A stretch of DNA of 18,684 nucleotides from Pelotomaculum sp. UBA4789 (lineage in GTDB: Bacteria; Bacillota; Desulfotomaculia; Desulfotomaculales; Pelotomaculaceae). A program made the translations under genes and the position numbers. The stretch lies in assembly GCA_002402945.1 (NCBI GenBank), contig DHGV01000060.1:6288-24971 (forward strand). The letters run 5' to 3'. This document shows, one piece after another, positions 1-7,211 of the stretch (within the stretch, counting starts at the first letter, position 1; each line of letters begins with the position of its first letter). The notes beneath the pieces are model-generated. The model did not search any database, was not told the origin of the DNA, and saw nothing but the letters and a program-made list of their open reading frames with translations.

Positions 1-1073
<1,073 letters not shown>

Positions 1074-1184
1074 CTGCTGACCCTCACTTTATCTTTTTAA
1101 TTCATCATGACTGAGTCTCTCATCAACTGACTGTCTGTCTTGGAAAGATTTATACAACCAGGTCCTGTTTTTCTTCCACAGTAT

Positions 1185-1214
1185 ATTAGATTTATCCTTC
1201 CATATTATCGTCAA
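1185..1214 (-). promoter_or_regulatory. Putative sigma-A promoter of tkt
   Basis: On the minus strand, TTGACG (1214-1209) and TCTAAT (1190-1185) are separated by 18 bp. Each hexamer matches the sigma-A consensus at five of six positions. Predicted transcription starts near 1178, giving a leader of roughly 105 nt before the tkt ATG. No riboswitch-like structure was recognised in that leader. The call rests on hexamer match and position only. Confidence 0.5.
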
Positions 1215-1220
1215 TATCAT

Positions 1221-1249
1221 TTGCCTTTTCATTGAATCTGTGATAAAAA
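1221..1249 (+). promoter_or_regulatory. Putative extended -10 promoter of the 1291 gene
   Basis: TTGCCT (1221-1226) and TAAAAA (1244-1249) are 17 bp apart, and a TGn extension (1241-1243) precedes the -10. Transcription would start near 1256, about 35 nt before the ATG at 1291. It lies back to back with the tkt promoter. Both hexamers match the consensus at only four positions, so confidence is modest. If correct, it rules out an in-frame GTG at 1240, which would sit inside the promoter. Confidence 0.35.
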
Positions 1250-1290
1250 TTTTATGGTGTTCATATTATCGGAATAGCAGGAGGATCCAG

Positions 1291-1719
1291 ATGAAACACA
1301 CTTTTTTATTTACAGAAAACACATGGAACGCCAGCGGGACCTACTATGATGAAAATAACAAACCTGTCGAAGTCACCGGTGAATCCACCGTTACCCACCT
1401 TAAGAAGGCATGGTTTCTCGACTGCAGCCTGATCCTGCCGGGAGAAAACCCGGTGAAACTGAAAAACGAATATGAAATAGTCCCTCTTAAGAAAGGCGTC
1501 GCATCGTGGAAAGCGGAAAACCCCGCCCTGGGCACACTGCTGGGCAGTTTTGCTGTTGTTGAAGACTGTATCATCTCTTTGTTCAGCTCTCAAAAAGGAG
1601 ATTATTTTGGTACTGAGTTCTACACCAGGATCAACGAGACGGAATATATCTGGAAAAGCGTTCTTTTCAGCCCGACCGGCAAAATATCTTCCTGGTCAGT
1701 CCGCCTCACTAGAGAATAG
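1291..1719 (+). CDS. Conserved-looking hypothetical protein, small beta-rich
   Basis: A 142-residue protein of unknown function. The start is set by a strong Shine-Dalgarno, AGGAGGA at 1279-1285, five bases before the ATG; an upstream in-frame GTG at 1240 has no such site and probably lies in the promoter. There is no signal peptide and no membrane segment. The sequence alternates short hydrophobic and polar stretches with repeated Gly/Asn/Asp turns, as in an antiparallel beta barrel or sandwich. Landmarks are an N-terminal ENTWNASGTYYDENN, a central NPALGTLLGSF and a C-terminal GKISSWSVRLTRE. A calycin/lipocalin-like binding fold is a guess from this pattern, not a recognised family. It stands alone between divergent tkt and convergent corA, so context gives no functional clue. 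It is likely a real gene, given the SD, the promoter and plausible composition. Confidence 0.75.
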   Translation: MKHTFLFTENTWNASGTYYDENNKPVEVTGESTVTHLKKAWFLDCSLILPGENPVKLKNEYEIVPLKKGVASWKAENPALGTLLGSFAVVEDCIISLFSSQKGDYFGTEFYTRINETEYIWKSVLFSPTGKISSWSVRLTRE

Positions 1720-1811
1720 ACACAGATCTGATTAGAAGGCATTAGAATGGCCAAAATCTTCATTTGCAACCTCGTAATTATCATAATGGATTATCAGATC
1801 GTTTTTTCATG

Positions 1812-2918
1812 CTACAGCCATTTCTTTTTTTTGAAATAGAAACCCATCAACACCCCGATAGCAATCATGATCAGCCAGATTACAGGGTAACCCCAGCGCG
1901 ATTCCAGCTCCGGCATATATTTGAAATTCATACCGTATACCCCAACGATGAAAGTCAGGGGGATGAATATGGTCGCGATCATCGTTAAGACCTTCATCAC
2001 TTCGCTGATCCTATTGTTGATGCTTGACAGGTAGATGTCCAGCATCCCTGTAATCACTTCCCTGTAAGTCTCAACAGTGTCAATTACCTGGATCGTGTGG
2101 TCATAGACATCTCTGAGGTAGATCCCGGTGGATTCCTTGATCAGCGCACAGTTCCCTCTGCCTAAGCCATTGATGATTTCTCTTAAAGGCCATACCGACT
2201 TAAACAGGAACAACATGCCAGTCCTTAATTCCTGGATTGATTTTAATGTTGCCGGCGTTGGGTTGGTTACCAGTTTTTCTTCCAGGATTTCAATCTTTTC
2301 TCCCAGCTTTTCCAACACAGTAAAATAGTTATCAACTATAAGATCCAGAAGGGCATAAAAAAGATAATCAGCACCCGTGCTTCTCAACCGCCCCAGCCCG
2401 TTCCTGATACGATCTTTAACCGGGTTAAAAATCTCAGCCTCTCTTTCCTGAAATGAAAGTACATAATGCTGGCCAAGGACTAAGCTGATCTGCTCAGAAA
2501 CTATCCTGTTGCTGCTGTCAAAACTCAGCACCTTTAGAGTAACATAAACGAACTCACAGAAATCTTCCATTTTGGGACGGTGCCCGGTGTTCAATATGTC
2601 TTCAATTATCAGGTGATGAAGCCCGAAACTGCTGCCTATTTTTTCTATAACTTCTGCCTGCTGTATGCCGTCAATATTTATCCAGACCACGTTCGGGCTG
2701 TCTTTGAATGCGAGATAATCGTCACCTGCCTGAAGCTTCTTTTCCTGAAAATCCTTTTCGCTATATTCCAGTAAAGTAATTTTGGATTTCTCTTTCTTCT
2801 TCTCACCCGTTTTTTTCGTATTTCTTAAAGTGTAGTTATTCAGCCGGATCACCTCGCTTCTGTAATGAAGAGTATTACATAGTAACTTCACTTCAGGTTT
2901 CTCATGACACTTAAACAT
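1812..2918 (-). CDS. corA: CorA-type magnesium/cobalt channel
   Basis: CorA is a pentameric inner-membrane channel for Mg2+ (also Co2+/Ni2+) with a large cytosolic N-terminal domain that senses Mg2+. From memory the protein closely resembles the Thermotoga maritima CorA: it has EDILNTGHRPKMEDF, FQERE, RADYLFYALLDLIVDNYF-type and VYDHTIQVIDTVETYRE segments, followed by two C-terminal membrane helices. The selectivity motif GMN is present in VYGMNFKYMPE after the first helix, and the protein ends in the basic KKKKWL typical of the family. The start is uncertain. The ATG at 2918 (368 aa) has only a weak AAGAAG upstream. An in-frame CTG at 2843 (343 aa) follows a perfect GAGGTGAT Shine-Dalgarno and gives a length nearer the family norm. 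The gene is divergent from the MerR gene and convergent with the 1291 gene. Confidence 0.96.
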   Translation of the reverse strand: MFKCHEKPEVKLLCNTLHYRSEVIRLNNYTLRNTKKTGEKKKEKSKITLLEYSEKDFQEKKLQAGDDYLAFKDSPNVVWINIDGIQQAEVIEKIGSSFGLHHLIIEDILNTGHRPKMEDFCEFVYVTLKVLSFDSSNRIVSEQISLVLGQHYVLSFQEREAEIFNPVKDRIRNGLGRLRSTGADYLFYALLDLIVDNYFTVLEKLGEKIEILEEKLVTNPTPATLKSIQELRTGMLFLFKSVWPLREIINGLGRGNCALIKESTGIYLRDVYDHTIQVIDTVETYREVITGMLDIYLSSINNRISEVMKVLTMIATIFIPLTFIVGVYGMNFKYMPELESRWGYPVIWLIMIAIGVLMGFYFKKKKWL

Positions 2919-2965
2919 GAATATTCTTCTTTGTGAACTGCAATCCTCCTATGGAGAATCTTTTA

Positions 2966-2996
2966 TTGACTCTGACGTTACGTCATGGTTTATTAT
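2966..2996 (+). promoter_or_regulatory. MerR-type promoter with operator dyad, upstream of the Mta-like regulator
   Basis: TTGACT (2966-2971) and TATTAT (2991-2996) are separated by 19 bp, the over-long spacer that MerR activators correct by DNA untwisting. The spacer holds a near-perfect dyad: TGACGTTACGTCA at 2973-2985 is symmetric about its central T, and the symmetry extends outward with a few mismatches. The regulator reads directly from this promoter, so autoregulation as in TipAL/Mta is the natural reading. The predicted start (about 3002-3004) falls at the edge of the Shine-Dalgarno, giving a very short leader. Architecture is seen in the sequence; autoregulation is inferred. Confidence 0.8.
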
Positions 2997-3013
2997 TAAT
3001 TAGAGGTGATCAC

Positions 3014-3790
3014 ATGCCCTACAGGATCAAAGAAGTAGCCGATTATGTCGGGATCAGTGTGCGTACGCTGCACCACTATGACCGGGCCGGCCTGCTGAAG
3101 CCAGGGTCGGTAACTGCGTCGGGGTACAGGCTATATACGGACTCTGAACTTGAAAAGCTGCAGCAGATTATGTTCTTCAGAGAACTAGGCTTCGGACTGC
3201 GGCAGATCAAAGAGATCCTGGACAGCCCGGGATTTGACCGGATGCAGGCCCTGGCTGCCCAGAAAATACTGCTGCTGGAGAAGGAAAAAAGGCTGGAGGC
3301 AATTATCGGACTGGTAGAGCAAACACTGGATGCCGTTAAAGGAGGGATTGCCATGAATAAGAAAGACATGTTCCGGGCCTTTGACATGTCTGAAATTGAA
3401 AAACACCAGGAACATTACACGGAAGAAACCAGGCAGAAATACGGGCACACCGAAGCATATAAGGAAAGCCAAAAGAAGGCTGCATCCTACAAGAAGGAGG
3501 ACTGGGCAGCCATCAGCGCCAGGGGCGCTGAAATCTATCAGGAATTGGCAGACCTGATGGTCCTTAGCCCGGCAGACCCGCAGGTACAGCAAGCGATCGG
3601 CGCGTGGAGACAGCACATTACCGACAGCTACTATAACTGTACCCCGGAGATCTTCAGGGGGCTCGGCGACCTGTATGTCCAGGATGAACGTTTTACCGCC
3701 AGCATTGACAAGACAAAGCCGGGCCTGGCCAGATTCATGAGCGAAGCGATGCACCTCTACTGCGACAGCATAGCAAAAAAAGGCCGGTAG
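3014..3790 (+). CDS. MerR-family activator with TipAS effector domain (Mta/TipA-like)
   Basis: A 258-residue cytosolic transcription activator. Residues 1-70 form the MerR winged helix-turn-helix, with YRIKEVADYVGISVRTLHHYDRAGLL at the start and GYRLYTDSELEKLQQI as the wing. A dimerisation coiled coil follows (about 75-115, rich in Leu/Lys/Glu). The C-terminal half, from about MNKKDMF at 113, matches the TipAS antibiotic-recognition domain, including EKHQEHYTEETRQKYG and the YNCTPEIFRGLGDLYVQDERF segment near the end. Length and order match Bacillus Mta, which activates multidrug efflux genes, and Streptomyces TipAL, which binds thiopeptides. The start at 3014 is fixed by GAGGTGATC at 3003-3011; a start at 2933 would read through the promoter. 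No efflux gene is adjacent, so targets are unknown. The 3' end overlaps a terminator. Confidence 0.93.
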   Translation: MPYRIKEVADYVGISVRTLHHYDRAGLLKPGSVTASGYRLYTDSELEKLQQIMFFRELGFGLRQIKEILDSPGFDRMQALAAQKILLLEKEKRLEAIIGLVEQTLDAVKGGIAMNKKDMFRAFDMSEIEKHQEHYTEETRQKYGHTEAYKESQKKAASYKKEDWAAISARGAEIYQELADLMVLSPADPQVQQAIGAWRQHITDSYYNCTPEIFRGLGDLYVQDERFTASIDKTKPGLARFMSEAMHLYCDSIAKKGR

Positions 3791-3801
3791 CGGCCTTTTT
3801 T
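3775..3801. terminator. Bidirectional intrinsic terminator overlapping the MerR stop codon
   Basis: Seven A residues (3775-3781), GGCCG (3782-3786), a GTAG loop that includes the stop TAG, CGGCC (3791-3795) and six T residues (3796-3801). The symmetric A and T tracts allow termination in both directions, so it can serve the MerR gene on the plus strand and lysA on the minus strand. The last codons of the MerR gene lie in the 5' arm. Confidence 0.85.
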
Positions 3802-3808
3802 CTCTATG

Positions 3809-3863
3809 TTAAATCGGGGATATATTAAATCGGGGACATATCCTGAATTCGGATGTGTCCCCG
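3809..3863. repeat. REP/MITE-like element: short direct repeat plus 13-bp palindrome
   Basis: TTAAATCGGGGA occurs twice (3809-3820 and 3825-3836). The second copy leads into an inverted repeat: CGGGGACATATCC (3831-3843), a 7-nt TGAATTC loop, and GGATGTGTCCCCG (3851-3863), with one mismatch between the 13-bp arms. From memory, sequences of the AAATCGGGGACA / TGTCCCCG type flank REP-associated tyrosine transposases (RAYT, Y1 family) in many Firmicutes and Deltaproteobacteria. No transposase is present here. It lies between the MerR terminator and the lysA stop. Confidence 0.6.
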
Positions 3864-3907
3864 TTCCTATGTCTGATACCATCTAACGATAAACGTAACA
3901 GAAGAAG

Positions 3908-5155
3908 TTACAACGTACCAAAGTCCAGGGTGGAAAAATAGTCATCTAGCGTCTCCGCCCGGCGGATGAGCTTCACATCCCCGTTTGGCCGCAGCAGCAG
4001 CTCCGCAGAGCGCAGCTTGCCGTTATAATTAAATCCCATCGCGTGCCCGTGCGCGCCGGCATCATGGATTACCACGATGTCTCCCGGCACAAGCTCCGGC
4101 AGGCTGCGGTCGATGGCGAACTTGTCGTTGTTCTCGCACAATGAACCAGTCACATCGTACACATGGTCAAGCGGCCGGTCCTCTTTGCCCGGCACGGTGA
4201 TATGGTGGTAAGCCCCGTACAGGGCCGGGCGCATCAGGTTGGCCATGCAGGCGTCCAGGCCGATATAGTCCTTATAAATCTCTTTTTTATGCAGTACAGT
4301 GGAAACCAGGTAGCCGTAAGGGCCTGTGATCATGCGTCCCAGTTCCGTGAAAATACGCAGCGGATGCAGCCCCTGTTTGATTATTTTATCTTCATATGCT
4401 GCTTTAATCCCTTCGGAAACAAGGTTTATATCTACTTTTTTATCCTCCGGCCGGTAAGGTATGCCGATACCGCCGCCAAAATTGACGAATTCAATCTTAA
4501 TCCCGGTCGCCTGGTAAACTTCCACCACCAGGTCGAAGAGCATTTCCGCGGTGGCAATATAGTTGTTTGGCTCCAGGTCGTTGGATACCACCATAGTATG
4601 GAGGCCGAAACGCCTGACCCCCCTATCCCGCACTATGCCGTACCCTTTGAGAATCTGTTCCCGCGTAAAGCCGTACTTGGCTTCCTGGGGCAGGCCGATA
4701 ATGGCGTTGCCTCCCCGCAGCGGCCCGGGGTTATAACGGAAAGAAATCAATTCCGGCAGGCCTGCATGCTTTTCCAGGAAGTCGATATGGCTGATATCAT
4801 CGAGGTTAATCACTGCCCCGAGATCCTTCGCCTTGCGGAACTCTTGAGCCGGCGTGTCGTTGGAAGAAAACATGATGTTTTCACCAGTGATGCCCACCTT
4901 CTCCGCTATAACCAGCTCTGCCAGCGAGCTGCAGTCCGCTCCGAATCCTTCCTCTTTCAGGACCTTCAGGATATGTGGATTCGGTGTAGCCTTCACTGCA
5001 AAGAATTCTTTAAATCCGGGCGCCCAGGAGAAAGCAGCCAGGAGATCCCGGGCGTTCTCCCGTATGGCTCGCTCATCATAAATATGAAATGGTGTGGGAT
5101 ATTTCTCTATAATCCGCTCCAGCTCGGCCTTGGAGAATGGTAATGTTTTGTTCAT
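3908..5155 (-). CDS. lysA: Diaminopimelate decarboxylase
   Basis: LysA removes CO2 from meso-diaminopimelate to give L-lysine, the last step of lysine synthesis, using pyridoxal phosphate in the cytosol. The 415-residue protein is a fold type III PLP enzyme. The Schiff-base lysine is K55 in FFAVKATPNP; HTMVVSN marks the barrel, FGGGIGIPY the phosphate-binding glycine loop near 225, and the C-terminal beta domain carries the catalytic Cys in GSLCENNDKFA and the HDAGAHGHAMGFNYN segment. Length is normal for the family. The start is supported by GGGAGG six to seven bases upstream. It has its own promoter and is separated from the upstream SLH gene by a strong terminator, so it is probably transcribed alone. 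Together with dapF 2 kb away it marks a loose DAP/lysine cluster. Confidence 0.96.
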   Translation of the reverse strand: MNKTLPFSKAELERIIEKYPTPFHIYDERAIRENARDLLAAFSWAPGFKEFFAVKATPNPHILKVLKEEGFGADCSSLAELVIAEKVGITGENIMFSSNDTPAQEFRKAKDLGAVINLDDISHIDFLEKHAGLPELISFRYNPGPLRGGNAIIGLPQEAKYGFTREQILKGYGIVRDRGVRRFGLHTMVVSNDLEPNNYIATAEMLFDLVVEVYQATGIKIEFVNFGGGIGIPYRPEDKKVDINLVSEGIKAAYEDKIIKQGLHPLRIFTELGRMITGPYGYLVSTVLHKKEIYKDYIGLDACMANLMRPALYGAYHHITVPGKEDRPLDHVYDVTGSLCENNDKFAIDRSLPELVPGDIVVIHDAGAHGHAMGFNYNGKLRSAELLLRPNGDVKLIRRAETLDDYFSTLDFGTL

Positions 5156-5185
5156 TTCATGCCTCCCGGATTGCTACTCGCATCC

Positions 5186-5214
5186 AACCAAAACCTTATC
5201 ACAAGGATATGGTT
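5186..5214 (-). other. Leader hairpin in the lysA 5' untranslated region
   Basis: Arms AACCA/TGGTT and CCTT/AAGG are separated by a 3 by 3 internal loop and close a 5-nt loop, about 30 nt before the lysA ribosome binding site. No U-tract follows, so it is not a terminator. The whole leader (about 110 nt) is too short for a canonical lysine riboswitch. It may be chance or an mRNA-stability element. Confidence 0.3.
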
Positions 5215-5271
5215 TTCTCTTCAACCCTGTTATCCTGAACTTACTTTACCTTTTTTAAAAACTTATTTCAA

Positions 5272-5300
5272 ATTCTAATATAAAACGGCGCCATTTTCAA
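5272..5300 (-). promoter_or_regulatory. Putative sigma-A promoter of lysA
   Basis: On the minus strand TTGAAA (5300-5295) and TAGAAT (5277-5272) are exactly 17 bp apart, each with one mismatch to consensus. Transcription would start near 5265 with a leader of about 110 nt. It lies just downstream of the SLH-gene terminator, as expected for an independent lysA transcript. Confidence 0.6.
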
Positions 5301-5325
5301 GAAAATATACTTGGATAATAATAAA

Positions 5326-5369
5326 TTGCCCCGCACCGTGTCAATTAAATGACAAATAGTGCGGGGCAA
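5326..5369 (-). terminator. Intrinsic terminator of the SLH protein gene
   Basis: Perfect 11-bp arms, TTGCCCCGCAC (5326-5336) and GTGCGGGGCAA (5359-5369), enclose a 22-nt region that holds a second inverted repeat TGTCA/TGACA. On the minus strand the stem is followed by a T/A-rich tail (TTTATTATTAT). Its position 41 bp after the SLH stop codon fits a terminator for that gene. Confidence 0.75.
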
Positions 5370-5409
5370 GCAGGGCCTGTGCGGCCATGTTGTTCAGAAA
5401 CCGGTTAAT

Positions 5410-7047
5410 TTACCAGCCCAATCCTCTCAGTAATTTCAGCAGCAGCACCATTGATTCCGCCCTGTTGATCGGCTGGTTGGGCCGCAGGCTGCCATCCGGG
5501 TAACCACCGATGGTTCCCTCTGCCACCTGGCCTATAGCCCAGGCCGGGATCAGATCTGCGTCAGTATAAACAGACAGGTCTGCTGGATGGCCGAAACCGG
5601 GGACATCCTTCAAAGCGTTGGATATTAAGACAGCCGCCTCGATGCGGGTCATTTTATCGTTGGGTGCAAAGCGCTCTCCTTTGCCTTTGACCAAATTTGC
5701 ATTGGTCATAGCTGCCACATAAGGCCTGGCCCAGGCGGCAATCTCACTGGCATCGCTGTATTTTGCACCTAATATGGCGTTGTTCTCCATATCACTCAGA
5801 TAAGTTATTGTGGGATACAGGTGAGTCTCGCCGGGGGCCAGCCCCAGGATCCTTGCAGTAAAGGCTGTCAGTTCCGCCCTGGTGATGGTCCTGCCGAGGC
5901 CCGCGGTCCTAACCAGTGCGGTAGGGTTAGCGGGATCAGGGTACCCTTCAAGCAGGCCCAGCCCGTTCATCCTGTTGGCAATCTGCTCTGCCCAGTTCCA
6001 TTCCGCTGTTATATCATTCCACCTGGGCTGAATGCAGCCAAAGACCACGAACCAGCCGGAATAGTTGCCATCATTTTTTGCCTTGATCACTCCCGGGGTT
6101 TGAGGATAGCTGGCCAGCGCCACCCATTTTTCATAACTCTTGTTCCAGTAAAAAACTTTGGGATAGCGGTCCGGATTCCCGTCCATTAAGGAATTGTCAT
6201 AGGTAATGGTGAATTCCGCACCCGGATTGCCCAGATCCTGGGGCTCGGTCAGTGTTATATACCCGGGCTGGCGGTCAAGCATCTTGCCTTCCGGCAGGTC
6301 CTCGGTGGGAGGGATCCTCTGAATTATTCTTTTCTCAACAATTAATTTTGCGTCATCGGTCAGATCTTTGTAGGTCGCAGAAAGATAACTGGAACCTTCG
6401 ACTGTGCCTTTATACTTGCCTTCACTTGTCATGTCTGCTATATCCTCAACAATGTTCCAGTCTGCTGTATCCGTCACCTCTGTCGGATCATCACTGTCAG
6501 ACCTGTAAAGGTAAGCCCTGTATTGTTGACTTTCGCCAATATATATGGTCGCTGTTTTTGGTTCCACTTCCAGCCAGTACTTAACTCTTGAAATGGGTTC
6601 CCGTACAATCAGCTGCGCGCTGCCGTACAGTGTCGGGAAAGCGGCAACTACGGTCTTGTTGATAAATGTCGCCCGCACAGTCGTTTCCCCCACGGCGCTG
6701 CCCGTAAAGTAACCCGCAGCGCCCAAAGCGGCAATCGCCGGATTATCAATTGACCAGACACACTGCTCTGTGACTTCCTCACCCAGTGTGGCCCCGCCGT
6801 CAATACTCACGTAAGCCCGGTACTGCTGGCTGCCGCCCAGGTAAATGGTGGCGGTATCAGGTTCAACCACCAGCACGCGCGTGGGCTGGATCGGTATTAT
6901 GTCTGTATCTATTGGCTGTATTAAGTCTGTGTCTATTGGCCTTATTAACTCCAACGCGACTGCCTGGGCAGGCGCCAGCGCGAACAGAGCCATTAGTGCG
7001 AACAATAATACCCCGATTGAAGTAAAAACTCTTTTTGATTTGTTCAT
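5410..7047 (-). CDS. Secreted S-layer (SLH) protein with two bacterial Ig-like domains
   Basis: A 545-residue exported envelope protein. Residues 1-31 are a Sec signal peptide (basic MNKSKR, hydrophobic core, cleavage near AQA-VA). A short tandem linker follows (PIDTD twice, about 34-52). Two Big_2/Ig-like modules come next (about 57-150 and 157-240); each carries the ATIYxGxSQQYRAY pattern. An unrecognised middle region (about 250-345) contains FYWNKSYEKWVALASY. The C-terminus has three SLH repeats (about 347-410, 425-480 and 490-545), each with the TRAE-type motif (ITRAE, MTRIE, INRAE), the usual anchor to pyruvylated secondary cell-wall polymer. The start follows AAGGAGG, 8 bases before the ATG. 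It sits between dapF and lysA on the same strand but has its own terminator. Its function beyond wall attachment is unknown. Confidence 0.93.
   Translation of the reverse strand: MNKSKRVFTSIGVLLFALMALFALAPAQAVALELIRPIDTDLIQPIDTDIIPIQPTRVLVVEPDTATIYLGGSQQYRAYVSIDGGATLGEEVTEQCVWSIDNPAIAALGAAGYFTGSAVGETTVRATFINKTVVAAFPTLYGSAQLIVREPISRVKYWLEVEPKTATIYIGESQQYRAYLYRSDSDDPTEVTDTADWNIVEDIADMTSEGKYKGTVEGSSYLSATYKDLTDDAKLIVEKRIIQRIPPTEDLPEGKMLDRQPGYITLTEPQDLGNPGAEFTITYDNSLMDGNPDRYPKVFYWNKSYEKWVALASYPQTPGVIKAKNDGNYSGWFVVFGCIQPRWNDITAEWNWAEQIANRMNGLGLLEGYPDPANPTALVRTAGLGRTITRAELTAFTARILGLAPGETHLYPTITYLSDMENNAILGAKYSDASEIAAWARPYVAAMTNANLVKGKGERFAPNDKMTRIEAAVLISNALKDVPGFGHPADLSVYTDADLIPAWAIGQVAEGTIGGYPDGSLRPNQPINRAESMVLLLKLLRGLGW
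6897..6944 (-). repeat. 24-bp tandem repeat (two copies) within the SLH gene
   Basis: Two adjacent 24-bp units (6897-6920 and 6921-6944) differ at only a few positions and encode two copies of the eight-residue unit L-I-x-P-I-D-T-D just after the signal peptide. A degenerate third unit (IIPIQPT) follows. The in-frame unit length means that copy-number change by slippage would lengthen or shorten the linker without breaking the gene. Confidence 0.8.
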
Positions 7048-7136
7048 CCCTCATGCCTCCTTTTTTCAATAAATTGACTTCAGGTACATATCCAGGATTT
7101 TATTTATCACCACCCCTTAATTAAGTTAAACTTGCA

Positions 7137-7170
7137 ATAATATATAAATATACCTTAAATGGGTAAAATT
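7137..7170 (-). promoter_or_regulatory. Possible promoter of the SLH gene
   Basis: On the minus strand TTTACC and TATATT are 17 bp apart within an AT-rich stretch, with the sequence ATTTAAGGTA (7160-7151) in the spacer. The -35 matches the consensus at four of six positions and the -10 at five. Leader length would be about 85 nt. The same decamer also occurs upstream of the secreted gene at 13222-14559. Support is weak. Confidence 0.3.
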
Positions 7171-7211
7171 CCTGCTTAAAAATAATTTTTATACTTTTGG
7201 GTACCATTGCT

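Noticed and set aside
1725..1806. GATCTGAT ... ATCAGATC inverted repeat followed by GTTTTTTC, as a possible terminator of the 1291 gene
   Set aside because: The 60-nt loop makes an 8-bp stem too weak for a convincing intrinsic terminator; left unannotated.
1747..1839. 30-residue hydrophobic micro-ORF after the 1291 gene (AAGG seven bases upstream of its ATG)
   Set aside because: It runs antisense into the corA 3' end, the ribosome site is weak, and nothing else supports it as a gene.
2933..3013. Longer N-terminus for the MerR regulator starting at 2933
   Set aside because: It would read through the promoter and operator, and MerR proteins begin at the YRIKEVA helix; 3014 has the perfect ribosome site.
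4163..5143. 326-codon open frame on the plus strand opposite lysA
   Set aside because: It is fully antisense to a clear LysA, has no ribosome site, and its translation is low-complexity and unlike any family.
5156..5271. Lysine riboswitch upstream of lysA
   Set aside because: The predicted leader is about 110 nt, shorter than the L-box aptamer, and shows only one small hairpin without the conserved core.
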